Shown: positions 37,255 to 46,050, numbered from the stretch's first letter. The stretch: 64,000 bases of DNA from Parvularcula mediterranea (GCF_013085255.1 NZ_JABFCX010000003.1:1-64000), one strand, 5' to 3'. A program made the numbers and translations. The notes: generated from the sequence alone by a model not told the origin.

Positions 37255-38784
37255 CTAGCGCGCAGAGTCTTCCTTCGAGGCGCGGGCGGCGTCGAGCATG
37301 CCCTTCCACGTCGCCTTGCCACCGGACTGCAGGATGCCTGCACGGTAGATCCGGCCCATGAACCCGATGAGGAGAAGGGCCGAGCCTGCAAGGATCGTGG
37401 TCCCAGCGATGATCTCCCACATGGGCGGGTTCGAGGAGAGCCGCAGCATCATGGTGACGTGGCTGTAGAGTGGAATGAAGGTCAGCACCTTGGCGATCAC
37501 ACCGTTCGGATCATCGACGATGATCCCGGCAAACGCGAAGGTCGGCAGCAGAACAAGAAACGTCAGCGGCGTCGACAGGTTTTGCGCGTCCTGAATCGTC
37601 TCGCAGAGCGCCCCGATACCAAGATAAACCGCGCCGATCAGCATGTAGCCGAGCACGAAGTAGAGGAAGAAGAACGGCACCAGCGGACTGCCGAGAAGCA
37701 CGTCACGGACGAGGCCGAAGAACTCATCCCCTGCGCCAAAGAAAGTCAGAACTGCGATCCCCACCGCGCCGAAGAACACCATCGGGGTCAGGCCGACGAG
37801 CGCCAGCGCCACGAGCTTGCCGACCATGAGCTGTCCTGCGGACACGGACGAAAGGAGCATCTCGACGATCTTGTTCGACTTTTCCTCGATCGTGTTCGTG
37901 AGCAGCATCGAGCCGACGGAGAAGGCGCCGAAGAAGAGGATGTAAGCGAGGCCGAAGGGCAGCAGCGTCTCGATCCGGTCGCGGCGGCGTTGCTCGACGT
38001 CCTCGGCCTGGGTCCCGGCTTTCACCGTCCGAAGGCTAGCGTTGAGGCCGGTGATCCGCACCACGTCCTCTTCGCTCAGGCCCTCCGCCAGAAACGCCTT
38101 ACGCTGAAGATCATCGCTGATCGCGCGCCTGACGAAGGTGGCGATGGATTCGTCATTGAGATTGTCGGTGAGGTAAACCGCCTCGGCGTCCTCCTCCTGC
38201 CCGAAGGCTTCGGGGATCAGCACGACACCGGTGAGGCGGCCACCTCCCGGGACGTCCTCGTCGCCGCGCATGTAGGGCGCATAGGCCTCGCCGATGACGT
38301 CAGCGCTAGCGTCCGCGGGCAGCTCAAGCTCCAGATCCACGATCCGGTAGCGCTCCCGCGGCGCTTCGATCGGCGGCAGATCGGTCGCCACCAGCTCTTT
38401 CAGCTGGCGCGAGCCTTCCTCAAGCCCCCCCTGTTCAAAGAAGGCTTCCCGGCGCGCATCCGTCCTGTCGTCAGGGCGGAATGGCGGCTTAAGGTCCTGT
38501 CCATCAACAAGCCCGGTGCTTTCGAGGCCGAGGACGAATTCGTCATAGCGCTGAAGAATGCGCCGCTCGCGGTTGGTATCGACCGCGTCTTGAATGATCT
38601 CTTCATACTGACCGGTCCGGTCGATCACCGTGAAGGTCTTGGCGGACTCAGTCGCCTCCTGAAGCATCACCACGCCGACGCCGAACACCATCGCGAAAGG
38701 GATCAGCAGCAGGAAGGCGATGAAGCCCTTGGTGAAGACGTACTTCCGGTACTCGTGGCTGATAATCTCGAAGAGCGCGCTCAT
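37255..38784 (-). CDS. ABC-2 type permease, NatB-like
   Basis: The product has 509 residues. The N-terminal helix (FIAFLLLIPFAMVFGVGVV, ~18-38) is followed by a ~230-residue extracytoplasmic domain and then five or six C-terminal helices with the ABC-2 motif EEKSNKIVEMLLSSVSAGQLMVGKLVA (~300). This organisation is that of NatB-type Na+ or drug-efflux permeases; the actual substrate is not evident. The start codon overlaps the stop codon of its ATPase partner (ATGA). Confidence 0.9.
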   Translation of the reverse strand: MSALFEIISHEYRKYVFTKGFIAFLLLIPFAMVFGVGVVMLQEATESAKTFTVIDRTGQYEEIIQDAVDTNRERRILQRYDEFVLGLESTGLVDGQDLKPPFRPDDRTDARREAFFEQGGLEEGSRQLKELVATDLPPIEAPRERYRIVDLELELPADASADVIGEAYAPYMRGDEDVPGGGRLTGVVLIPEAFGQEEDAEAVYLTDNLNDESIATFVRRAISDDLQRKAFLAEGLSEEDVVRITGLNASLRTVKAGTQAEDVEQRRRDRIETLLPFGLAYILFFGAFSVGSMLLTNTIEEKSNKIVEMLLSSVSAGQLMVGKLVALALVGLTPMVFFGAVGIAVLTFFGAGDEFFGLVRDVLLGSPLVPFFFLYFVLGYMLIGAVYLGIGALCETIQDAQNLSTPLTFLVLLPTFAFAGIIVDDPNGVIAKVLTFIPLYSHVTMMLRLSSNPPMWEIIAGTTILAGSALLLIGFMGRIYRAGILQSGGKATWKGMLDAARASKEDSAR

Positions 38785-39692
38785 GCTGTGGCCTCCTGAC
38801 TGGCGCCTGCGAGGCGGAAGAAGATGTCGTGGAGGGAGACCTCCTCGCGGCCAAAGCCGATGACGGTGATGCCAAGCTGCAGCGCTGCGGCGAGGATCGC
38901 CTGCGTGTCCGCGCCATCGCTCGTCTGGAGTGCGAAGCGGTTCCGGCCGAGAGGCTGGACTCCCGTAACGCCAGCCTTGCCCACGAGCGCAGACGGATCA
39001 TCCGTAGTCGTCAGGATCAGTCGGCGCTCATAGGCCTCGCGGGCTTCGTCGATCGTTCCTTCAAAGACTTTCTCACCGTTCTTCACCATCACGAAGCGGT
39101 CGCACAGTCGCTCGGCATGCTCCATCGTGTGGGTCGAAAAGAGGACCGTCGCGCCTTCCTGACGGAGGCTGTGGATCAGGTCTTCGAGCAATTTCTGGTT
39201 CACCGGGTCGAGGCCAGAGAAGGGCTCGTCGAGGATCAGGAACTCGGGCTCATGGGTGAGCACGGACAGAAGCTGGATCTTCTGGGCATTGCCCTTCGAC
39301 AGCGTCTCGATCTTGTTCTGGGCGTACTGCTCCATGCCGAAGCGTTCGAGCAGTTCATTCGCCTTCTTCTTCGCCTTCCCGCCGGGCACGCCCTTGAGGC
39401 GGCCGAAATAGGCGATCGTGTCGACGGCCTTCATCTTGCGGTAGAGGCCGCGCTCCTCAGGCAGGAAGCCGACCCGCAGGCGGCCCTTGCGAAGGTCCTC
39501 GCTACCGAAGAGGGAAATCTTGCCCCCCGTGACGGGAAGGATGTCCATGACCATGCGGAGGGTCGTGGTCTTCCCCGCGCCGTTCTGGCCGAGGAAGCCG
39601 ACGATCTCGCCCTTCGACACCGAAAAGGAGACGTCGGAGACGGCGGTGAAATCGCCAAAGCGCTTGGTCACGCCTTCAAGATTGAGAACCAT
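38781..39692 (-). CDS. ABC transporter ATP-binding protein, NatA-like
   Basis: The product has 303 residues with Walker A GQNGAGKTTT (~36), the Q-loop area VGFLPEERGLYRKM, signature LSKGNAQKIQLL, Walker B FLILDEPFSGLDPVN and the switch His in STHTMEHAE. The 'EERGLYRKMK' block and the KGN signature are typical of ATPases paired with NatB-like permeases. The C-terminal ~90 residues form an extra domain. It overlaps the downstream permease gene by 4 bases. Confidence 0.92.
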   Translation of the reverse strand: MVLNLEGVTKRFGDFTAVSDVSFSVSKGEIVGFLGQNGAGKTTTLRMVMDILPVTGGKISLFGSEDLRKGRLRVGFLPEERGLYRKMKAVDTIAYFGRLKGVPGGKAKKKANELLERFGMEQYAQNKIETLSKGNAQKIQLLSVLTHEPEFLILDEPFSGLDPVNQKLLEDLIHSLRQEGATVLFSTHTMEHAERLCDRFVMVKNGEKVFEGTIDEAREAYERRLILTTTDDPSALVGKAGVTGVQPLGRNRFALQTSDGADTQAILAAALQLGITVIGFGREEVSLHDIFFRLAGASQEATA

Positions 39693-39790
39693 GGGACCCC
39701 CGGGACACGCCCTCTAGTCAAAGGCGAACTCGCATCGACAATCAATGCGGCAGTCGGCGCTAGCCTGTTCTTTTTACAAAAATCCGAACG

Positions 39791-40216
39791 TCAGCCGGGG
39801 ATGAGCCCGCAGAGCGCTTCGAGGATCTCCGCCTCCCGCGCTGGCTTGGCGAGGGCAGGGGCGTCCGGAAACGTCTTCTGAAGCCACGGCGATTCGGCGG
39901 CATGGCCTGAGTGGAAGACGAAAGGAATCGCCATCTGGCGCATGGCGAGGGCGAGAGGTGTCACTTCGGTGCTGCCGACCATCACATCCAGAAGAGCCAT
40001 CGAAAAGCGCCCCTCGCTTGGGTCGAGAGCCGCAAAGCCATCGGAAACGCTGCCGGCGATCTCCACGTCCGCGCCGTGGCGTTCGAGGAGATCCGAAAGG
40101 TCGATGGCGATGAGAAATTCGTCTTCGACAATCAGGATTCGCTGGTCCTCGAGGCAGTTATCCCACCCCTTCTGGCCCTTCAAAAGTGGGCGCTGACGCT
40201 GAAATCCTGACGACAT
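39791..40216 (-). CDS. Single-domain response regulator
   Basis: The product has 141 residues: a short leader, then one receiver domain with the acidic pocket VEDE (~30-33), the phospho-accepting Asp in MALLDVMVGS (~76), the Thr/Ser position FHSGH and Lys in LAKPAR. There is no output domain, as in CheY/DivK-like proteins and the stand-alone receivers paired with HWE/HisKA_2 kinases in alphaproteobacteria. No kinase gene is adjacent; the HisKA_2 kinase at 27-28 kb is the nearest candidate, which is inference only. Confidence 0.85.
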   Translation of the reverse strand: MSSGFQRQRPLLKGQKGWDNCLEDQRILIVEDEFLIAIDLSDLLERHGADVEIAGSVSDGFAALDPSEGRFSMALLDVMVGSTEVTPLALAMRQMAIPFVFHSGHAAESPWLQKTFPDAPALAKPAREAEILEALCGLIPG

Positions 40217-40372
40217 CGGTCTGAGACTGATCCTGTTCGTAACTGCCCGCAGCTCAAAAAAGACTGCAGATTCGGGGCCTTGAAGGAGAAGCGGTTTGTC
40301 CGAGCGCCACCGCTGAAGGCGCGTCTTTCCTGCCCAATTTTCTTTTACCCGATCCGCCCTTAGGATCGCGTT

Positions 40373-41323
40373 ATGGACCTACATACACTTCCCGACGTCT
40401 CTGTCTGGGCCGCTCCCGTCTATTTGATCCTGATTGCGGTCGAGGTCTGGTTCCTCTCGCGACTCGGGCGGGGAGAGGAAGTCCGGCGCGATCTCTGGAC
40501 CAACCTCGCCATGGGGACCGGCAACGCGATTGGAGGACTGTTCCTCTTCATGGGCGCTGCGGCGTTCTTCTTCTGGATGTGGGAGTTCAGGGTCGCCGAC
40601 TGGGGCTTCACCTGGTGGAGCTTCCTCGCCGCGATGGTGGCGAAGGACTTCACCTATTACTGGGTCCACCGCTTCCAACACCGCATAAGATGGGGCTGGG
40701 CGAGCCATGTTATCCATCACTCGAGCCAGGGCTACAACCTCTCAACCGCGCTCAGGCAGCCCTGGTTCAGCGTTCTGACCGGGACCTATCTCTTGGGTCT
40801 TCCTTGGGTAATCCTCGGGGTGCATCCGGCGCTCTGGGCGTTCTGCGGAGGTCTGAACCTCTTCTACCAATTCTTTATCCACACTCAGGCCGTGAAGAAG
40901 ATGCCGGGCTGGTTCGAAGCGGTCTTCAACACGCCGAGCCACCACCGGGTGCACCACGCGACCAACCCGAAATATCTCGACACCAACTACGCGGGCATCC
41001 TGATCATCTGGGACAAGATATTCGGCACCTTCGAGGCCGAGGACGAAGCGGAGCCCTGCGATTTCGGGCTGGTCAGCAATATCGAGAGCCAGAACCCGCT
41101 CTTCGTCGCGACCCACGAATATGTCGCCATCGCCAAGGATGTGACCAAGCCTGGCCTCAAGCCGATCGAGCGCTTCCGCTATGCCTTCGCGCCGCCAGGC
41201 TACAGCCATGACGGCTCGCGGCTTTCGACCGCAGAGATCAAGGCTCAGGCGGGAGCACGGTTGTCGGGCGGACAGACCACCTCTATGTGCGGCGCTCACG
41301 AAACAGAAGCGAGCGCGCCTTGA
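40373..41323 (+). CDS. Sterol desaturase / fatty acid hydroxylase family membrane protein
   Basis: The product has 316 residues with several transmembrane helices and the di-iron histidine clusters of the superfamily: HRFQHR (~102), HVIHHSSQGYN (~112) and HRVHHATN (~192). The enzymes hydroxylate or desaturate lipids such as sterols, carotenoids or fatty acyl chains; the substrate here is unclear. TAGGA stands before the ATG. The gene runs into yggT with overlapping codons. Confidence 0.9.
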   Translation: MDLHTLPDVSVWAAPVYLILIAVEVWFLSRLGRGEEVRRDLWTNLAMGTGNAIGGLFLFMGAAAFFFWMWEFRVADWGFTWWSFLAAMVAKDFTYYWVHRFQHRIRWGWASHVIHHSSQGYNLSTALRQPWFSVLTGTYLLGLPWVILGVHPALWAFCGGLNLFYQFFIHTQAVKKMPGWFEAVFNTPSHHRVHHATNPKYLDTNYAGILIIWDKIFGTFEAEDEAEPCDFGLVSNIESQNPLFVATHEYVAIAKDVTKPGLKPIERFRYAFAPPGYSHDGSRLSTAEIKAQAGARLSGGQTTSMCGAHETEASAP

Positions 41324-41610
41324 ACGCCCTATTCGATCTGATCCTCGCCATCCTCGGTCTCTACCGGCTCGTCCTGATCATCACGATCGTCATGAGCTGG
41401 CTGTTCACGTTCGGGGTGATCAACCAGTACAATCAGGTGGTCTCGGCCATCTGGCAGGTCTGCACCAAGCTGACCGAGCCGATACTACGGCCCATCCGGA
41501 ACGTGCTTCCGTCGATGGGCGGGCTCGACCTGTCGCCGCTGATCGTCTTCTTCGGTATCCTCTTCCTCGAGTCGCTGATCCGCAAGGACATCGCGCCTGC
41601 GCTGACCTAA
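41320..41610 (+). CDS. YggT family membrane protein
   Basis: About 96 residues with two hydrophobic helices (LFDLILAILGLYRLVLIITIV, and LSPLIVFFGILFLESLI) separated by the family motif KLTEPILRPIRNVLP. I start at TTG 41320, which overlaps the stop codon of the preceding gene (TTGA); a GTG at 41287 is possible but would overlap by 37 bases. YggT proteins are linked to envelope integrity or osmotic stress in other bacteria. folD follows after 12 bases. Confidence 0.88.
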   Translation: MNALFDLILAILGLYRLVLIITIVMSWLFTFGVINQYNQVVSAIWQVCTKLTEPILRPIRNVLPSMGGLDLSPLIVFFGILFLESLIRKDIAPALT

Positions 41611-41622
41611 CGGAGGCTCCTG

Positions 41623-42489
41623 ATGAGCGGTGCACTGATTGACGGCAAGGCGGCAGCTGCGGCGCTCCGCGCTGACGTGGCCGAAGCGGCCCTGACCCTT
41701 CCGCGCAAGCCCGGCCTCGCCGTGGTCCTCGTGGGGGATGACGCGGCGAGCCAGGTCTATGTCGGCTCGAAGGAGAAGGCCGCGGGCAAGGCCAACATCA
41801 ACGGCCAGGTCCACCGCATGCCGGGTTCTTCAACGCAGGCCGAGGTGCTCGCGCAGGTGAAGGCGTTGGCCGAAGACGATGCCGTGGATGGCATCCTCGT
41901 CCAGCTGCCGCTTCCGGGTCATCTCGACGCTGACGAAGTCATCGCGACGATCCCGCCGGAGAAGGACGTGGACGGACTGACCGAGGCGAGCGCCGGCGCG
42001 TTGGTCCTCGGCCGGGAAGGGCTCACCCCTTGTACCCCGCAGGGCTCGATGCGCCTGATCCGGCAGGTCATGCCCGATCTCTCCGGCAAGCACGCTGTAG
42101 TCGTTGGCCGGTCGATCCTAGTCGGCAAGCCGCTGGCGCTGATGCTGCTCGCAGCCAATGCCACTGTGACGATGGCTCACTCCCGGACGAAGGACCTCGG
42201 AGCCGTCTGCCGCGAGGCTGACATCCTGTGCGTTGCCGTGGGCAGGCCAGAAATGGTCACCGCGGACATGGTGAAACCCGGCGCAATCGTTATCGACGTC
42301 GGCATCAACCGCGTGGCGGAGAAAAAGCTCGTCGGAGACGTGGCCTTCGAGGGCGCGAAAGAGGTCGCGGGTCACATCACGCCTGTCCCCGGCGGCGTCG
42401 GTCCCATGACCATTGCCTGCCTCCTCGCCAACACCGTCGCGGCATCCGCGCGGCGTCAGGGCGTTCCCGTTCCGGAGAAGCTGCGCTAG
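41623..42489 (+). CDS. folD: Bifunctional methylenetetrahydrofolate dehydrogenase / cyclohydrolase
   Basis: The product has 288 residues with GGAGG before the ATG. It interconverts 5,10-methylene-, methenyl- and 10-formyl-tetrahydrofolate using NADP. Both catalytic signatures are present: the Tyr/Lys motif SQVYVGSKEKAAGKANI (Lys ~54), VQLPLPGHLD, PEKDVDGLTEAS, the NADP loop VVGRSILVGKPLALMLL, and the C-terminal HITPVPGGVGPMTIACL. It ends tail-to-tail with the convergent egtD gene, the last 4 bases overlapping. Confidence 0.96.
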   Translation: MSGALIDGKAAAAALRADVAEAALTLPRKPGLAVVLVGDDAASQVYVGSKEKAAGKANINGQVHRMPGSSTQAEVLAQVKALAEDDAVDGILVQLPLPGHLDADEVIATIPPEKDVDGLTEASAGALVLGREGLTPCTPQGSMRLIRQVMPDLSGKHAVVVGRSILVGKPLALMLLAANATVTMAHSRTKDLGAVCREADILCVAVGRPEMVTADMVKPGAIVIDVGINRVAEKKLVGDVAFEGAKEVAGHITPVPGGVGPMTIACLLANTVAASARRQGVPVPEKLR

Positions 42490-43409
42490 TCGGCCTCGAG
42501 GAGGAACACGCCAAACCACTGGCGCGGATCCGTCCACATCTTCGCGATCTTCCAGCCCGACGCTTCAGCGATCCGCGTGAAGCTCGCCTCGGTGAACTTA
42601 TGCGAGTTCTCCGTATGGAGAAGATCGCCCTTCGCGAACTGGAACCGCTCGCCGCCAACGGCGATCTCGGTGTCGCTCATCGCCAGGTTCCCCAGCTCGA
42701 TCCGCTCGGCATCACTGTTCCAAAGGGCGATCGCCTCAAAGGCATCAAGATCGATCTCGGCGTCGAGTTCCGTCTTCATACGGACAAGGACATTCTTCGT
42801 GAAACGCCGGGTGACGCCCTCGTCGTCATCATAGGCTGCGAGGAGCACGTCCTCGTCCTTAACGAGATCAACCCCGACAAGAAACCGCGAGCGATCGCCC
42901 AAGGTCTCACGGGACTTGGACAGGAAATCCTGCGCGCCACCTTCCTCGAAGTTTCCGATGGTGGAGCCCGGGAAAAAACCGAGCCGGCACGTCGCGCCTT
43001 CGAAGGATTGCGGCAGCTTCACCGCGTTGTGGAAGTCGCCCACCACACCGGTCACTTGCACGGCAGGAAAATCAGCCCTCAGGCGCTTCTCGCTATCGCG
43101 TAGAAAATCCTCCGCCACGTCGATCATAACGTAGGCTGAAGGTTTCATCTCTTCGATCAGCCGCCGCGACTTGATCCCGGCACCTGACCCGAACTCGGCA
43201 ATCGCCGCATCCTCGCCGCAGATGGCCCGAAGCTCAGGATAGACTTCTTCCATCACCTCTGCCTCGGTGCGTGTGACGTAGTAATCGTCCGTCTGCGTGA
43301 TCTCTTCGAAAAGCTCCGACCCCGTCTGGTCGTAGAGCCATTTCGCGGGGAGGGAAGGTTGAGGGCGCTTCAGCCCTTCAAGGACGTCGCGGAGGAAGTC
43401 TTCATTCAC
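42486..43409 (-). CDS. egtD: L-histidine N-alpha-methyltransferase (EgtD family)
   Basis: The product has 307 residues, a SAM-dependent methyltransferase of the EgtD/DUF2260 family making hercynine from histidine, a step of ergothioneine synthesis. Family blocks are LPAKWLYDQTGSELFEEITQTDDYY at the start, AEFGSGAGIKSRRLIEE (SAM site), FFPGSTIGNFE, GVDLVKD and the C-terminal NSHKFTEASF. EgtD is usually next to egtB; that gene is not in the window, so either egtB is elsewhere or the product is another methylated amine. Confidence 0.88.
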   Translation of the reverse strand: MNEDFLRDVLEGLKRPQPSLPAKWLYDQTGSELFEEITQTDDYYVTRTEAEVMEEVYPELRAICGEDAAIAEFGSGAGIKSRRLIEEMKPSAYVMIDVAEDFLRDSEKRLRADFPAVQVTGVVGDFHNAVKLPQSFEGATCRLGFFPGSTIGNFEEGGAQDFLSKSRETLGDRSRFLVGVDLVKDEDVLLAAYDDDEGVTRRFTKNVLVRMKTELDAEIDLDAFEAIALWNSDAERIELGNLAMSDTEIAVGGERFQFAKGDLLHTENSHKFTEASFTRIAEASGWKIAKMWTDPRQWFGVFLLEAD

Positions 43410-43491
43410 GGCGGGCCTTTGTAAATACGCCGCGCCGGATGCGGCGCAGGAGGGACCTAGGTCGCAAGCCAGCCTTCATCAACCTTTGTCG

Positions 43492-44454
43492 TCAGTTGGC
43501 AGTATATTCCTTGTACCAATCAACAAAGCTTGCCAGCCCTTCGCCGAGCGAGGTCTTCGGGTCATAGCCAAGCTTTGCGCGGGCCTTGTCAATATTGGCC
43601 CAGGTCCGGCGAACATCACCCGGCTGCATCGGCATTAGGTTACGTTTGGCTTGCTTGCCGAGGTGTCGTTCGAGCGTCGCGATGAAATCGCCGAGGGTTT
43701 CGGGGCTGTCATTGCCGAGATTGTAGACCTCATGGGGCACATCGCCCGTCGGCGCATTGTCGAGCGCCCCGATGATCCCCGCGACGCAATCGTCGATGAA
43801 GGTGAAATCGCGAGCCATCTCGCCCTCACCGAAGACATCGATGCTCTCGCCAGCCATGATCTTCCGGGCAAAGATCATATACGCCATGTCCGGCCTGCCA
43901 TAGGGGCCATAGACCGTGAAGAACCTCAAGCCAGTCAACGGCAGGGCGTAAAGCGAAGCGTAGCTCTCCGACATCACCTCACAGGACTTCTTGGTCGCGC
44001 CGTAAAAGCTCACCGGGTGGTCCGTTCGGTGCTCCTCGGAGAAGGGCACTTCTGCGTTCCTGCCGTAGACGGAGGAAGACGAGGCGTAGACCGTGTGCTT
44101 CGCGCCGATGGCGCGGGCAAGCTCCAGGATCTCGGTCTGCCCGGCGAGATTGCTCGCGGTGTAAGCTCTTGGCGCCTCGATCGAATACCGAACCCCGGCT
44201 TGCGCTGCGAGGTGGATGATCCGGTCGATACCCTTGTCCTTCAGGGTCTCGGCAAAGCCGTCCTCACCGATATCCGCCCCGATGAAAGTGAACCGCTCGT
44301 CCGCCTTGAGGAGATCCAGCCGAGTTTCCTTCAGACGCCGGTCATAGTAGCTGTTGAGATTATCGACACCGACGATGCGTTCCCCGCGGGCCATCAGGGC
44401 CCGGGCGGTGTGAAAGCCGATAAAGCCTGCAGCGCCGGTGATAAGAAGCGTCAT
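43492..44454 (-). CDS. NAD-dependent sugar epimerase (UDP-glucuronate 4-epimerase-like)
   Basis: The product has 320 residues, an extended short-chain dehydrogenase. GAAGFIGFHTARAL binds NAD; DNLNSYYDRRLKETRLDLL is characteristic of the CapI / UDP-glucuronate epimerase group; the catalytic SSSSVYG and YGATKKSCE motifs follow, then GPYGRPDMA. Expected role: nucleotide-sugar supply for capsule or LPS. No glycosyltransferase gene is adjacent, so the exact sugar cannot be decided. Confidence 0.88.
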   Translation of the reverse strand: MTLLITGAAGFIGFHTARALMARGERIVGVDNLNSYYDRRLKETRLDLLKADERFTFIGADIGEDGFAETLKDKGIDRIIHLAAQAGVRYSIEAPRAYTASNLAGQTEILELARAIGAKHTVYASSSSVYGRNAEVPFSEEHRTDHPVSFYGATKKSCEVMSESYASLYALPLTGLRFFTVYGPYGRPDMAYMIFARKIMAGESIDVFGEGEMARDFTFIDDCVAGIIGALDNAPTGDVPHEVYNLGNDSPETLGDFIATLERHLGKQAKRNLMPMQPGDVRRTWANIDKARAKLGYDPKTSLGEGLASFVDWYKEYTAN

Positions 44455-44493
44455 AAGATGCCGTTCAGTGCGTCCTGAGGGAGGACCGTAATC

Positions 44494-45063
44494 ATGAGCA
44501 AGGCCGCAATAGGGATCCTAGGCGGGTCGTTCAATCCGCCCCATGAAGGTCATAGGAAGCTGGTGCAACATGCAATGCGCAAGCTGTCACTCGGAGGAAT
44601 GCGCGTCCTCGTCACGGCGCAGAACCCGCTCAAGAAAGCTTCCGACTACGCCCCGCTGTCCGAGAGGATCGCCCAGACCAACGAAACCATGCGCGGCATG
44701 GTCAATGTCCGCGTAGCGCCAGAAGCTGACGTGGGCCCGGTCTACGCCGTCGATTCGCTCAAGCGGCTCCTGACGCGCGAGCCGGGGACGCCTTTCATTT
44801 ATGTCATGGGCGCAGACAGCTTCGCCGAGTTCCACCGCTGGCATCGCTGGCGGGACATTATGGCGATGGTCCCAATCGCGGTCATTTCGCGCCCCGGATA
44901 CCGTGTGCAGGCCATGCATTCCGTGGCTGCCAGGGCGTTTGCGCGGGGCAGGGTGCAGGAGCGCGACGCGGTGACGCTGAGCATGCGAGACGCCCCCGCA
45001 TGGTGCTATATCCACGGCCTCGCCCGGACCGAAAGCTCAACAGCGTTAAGGCAAGCGGGCTGA
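44494..45063 (+). CDS. nadD: Nicotinate-nucleotide adenylyltransferase
   Basis: The product has 189 residues that convert nicotinate mononucleotide and ATP to nicotinate adenine dinucleotide. The nucleotidyltransferase signature GGSFNPPHEGHRKL, the substrate loop NPLKKASDYAPLSERIA, the VMGADSFAEFHRWHRW block and the C-terminal ESSTALR are present. GGGAGGA precedes the ATG. It heads the alphaproteobacterial block nadD-rsfS-rlmH-EnvC-like-ctpA. Confidence 0.95.
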   Translation: MSKAAIGILGGSFNPPHEGHRKLVQHAMRKLSLGGMRVLVTAQNPLKKASDYAPLSERIAQTNETMRGMVNVRVAPEADVGPVYAVDSLKRLLTREPGTPFIYVMGADSFAEFHRWHRWRDIMAMVPIAVISRPGYRVQAMHSVAARAFARGRVQERDAVTLSMRDAPAWCYIHGLARTESSTALRQAG

Positions 45064-45126
45064 CCCCTAACAAAAGGGGTCAAACGGTGCTATCTTGGTG
45101 AGGCTCCCGGCAGAGGGAGTGCTGAC

Positions 45127-45141
45127 AGGAGAAATAGGCTG
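45127..45141 (+). promoter_or_regulatory. Ribosome binding site ahead of a CTG codon (rsfS start)
   Basis: AGGAGA (45127-45132) lies 6 bases before CTG at 45139, in frame with rsfS. No ATG, GTG or TTG exists in that frame between nadD's stop (45061) and GTG 45214, and no Shine-Dalgarno-like sequence precedes the GTG. A short inverted repeat, CTCCC/GGGAG (about 45104-45119), sits just upstream. Confidence 0.5.
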
Positions 45142-45213
45142 AACATTCAGCAATTTGAAAGCGGCGCTGCCGCTCCGAACGCCGCAGAACTGGACAAGAC
45201 GGGCAATCTGCCT

Positions 45214-45561
45214 GTGGGTCCCGATGCCGCCGAGCTCGTCAAGCTGGTCATGGACCGCCTCGACGAAGAGAAAGCCGAAGAGATCGTCGAGATCGATCTT
45301 GCTGGCAAATCGGACGTGGCTGATTCCCTCATCATCGCTTCGGGTCGCTCGCAGAGGCACGTCGGTGCCCTCGCGGACAAGATCGCCCGTGCGCTGAAGG
45401 AAGTCGGCATCGGTCAAGTGAAGACCGAGGGCCTTCCGGCCTGTGACTGGGTGCTGCTCGATGCAGGGGACATCATCGTCCACCTCTTCCGGCCCGAAGT
45501 GCGCGACTTCTACAATCTCGAGCGGATCTGGGCGCCTGAGCGCTTCAAGCCGGCGGAGTAA
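45214..45561 (+). CDS. rsfS: Ribosome silencing factor RsfS
   Basis: From the conventional GTG the product has 115 residues and covers the whole RsfS/Iojap domain: ELVKLVMDRLDEEKAEEIVEIDL, KSDVADSLIIASGRSQRHV, CDWVLLDAGDIIVHLF and YNLERIW. The protein binds ribosomal protein L14 and blocks subunit joining when nutrients are scarce. A start at CTG 45139 would add 25 residues (N-terminus NIQQFESGAAAPN) and has a far better ribosome site. Its position between nadD and rlmH is canonical. Confidence 0.93.
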   Translation: MGPDAAELVKLVMDRLDEEKAEEIVEIDLAGKSDVADSLIIASGRSQRHVGALADKIARALKEVGIGQVKTEGLPACDWVLLDAGDIIVHLFRPEVRDFYNLERIWAPERFKPAE

Positions 45562-45567
45562 TCCCCG

Positions 45568-46050
45568 GTGCGGCTCGAGCTCCTCGCCGTCGCGAGGGAG
45601 CCGAAGAATGATCCCCTCGGTGAGGCTGCGGACGACTACCTGAAGCGGGCGCGCGGCGTTGCGCCCTCGCTCGGGCTCAAGGGTCCTGACAGCCGCTTTC
45701 TTCCTCCTGCGAAGGGCAGCGATCCGCTGCGCGAGGCGCAGCTCTTGCGCGACGCTATCAAGGGGCAGGCGGTCCTCCTCGATGAGCGCGGCACGCAGAT
45801 GACCTCGCCGGAGATCGCCCAGCTCATCGCCGCCAAGCGCGACAGCGGTGTCCCTGCGCTCAGCTTCTGTATCGGCGGAGCGGATGGCTTCGACAAAGCC
45901 TTCCGCGAAGACGTGCGGGCAGGGGGAGGCAAGCTCTTAGCCTTCGGCAAGGCTGTTTGGCCCCATGCGCTCTGCCGCGTGATGCTAGCCGAACAGATCT
46001 ACAGAAGCCTCGCGATCCTTTCGAACCATCCCTATCATCGCGGCGGATGA
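45568..46050 (+). CDS. rlmH: 23S rRNA pseudouridine(1915) N3-methyltransferase
   Basis: The product has 160 residues starting with GTG 6 bases after rsfS's stop. It is a SPOUT-class methyltransferase with AVLLDERGTQMTSPEIAQLI, the SAM-binding knot FCIGGADGFDKAFRED, and the C-terminal LAEQIYRSLAILSNHPYHRGG that closes the family almost invariantly. Its stop overlaps the next gene's ATG (ATGA), indicating translational coupling. Confidence 0.96.
   Translation: MRLELLAVAREPKNDPLGEAADDYLKRARGVAPSLGLKGPDSRFLPPAKGSDPLREAQLLRDAIKGQAVLLDERGTQMTSPEIAQLIAAKRDSGVPALSFCIGGADGFDKAFREDVRAGGGKLLAFGKAVWPHALCRVMLAEQIYRSLAILSNHPYHRGG

Noticed and set aside
37459-38799. 446-codon plus-strand frame opposite the NatB-like permease
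   Set aside because: It is antisense to a convincing ABC-2 permease; low-complexity charged composition, no family.
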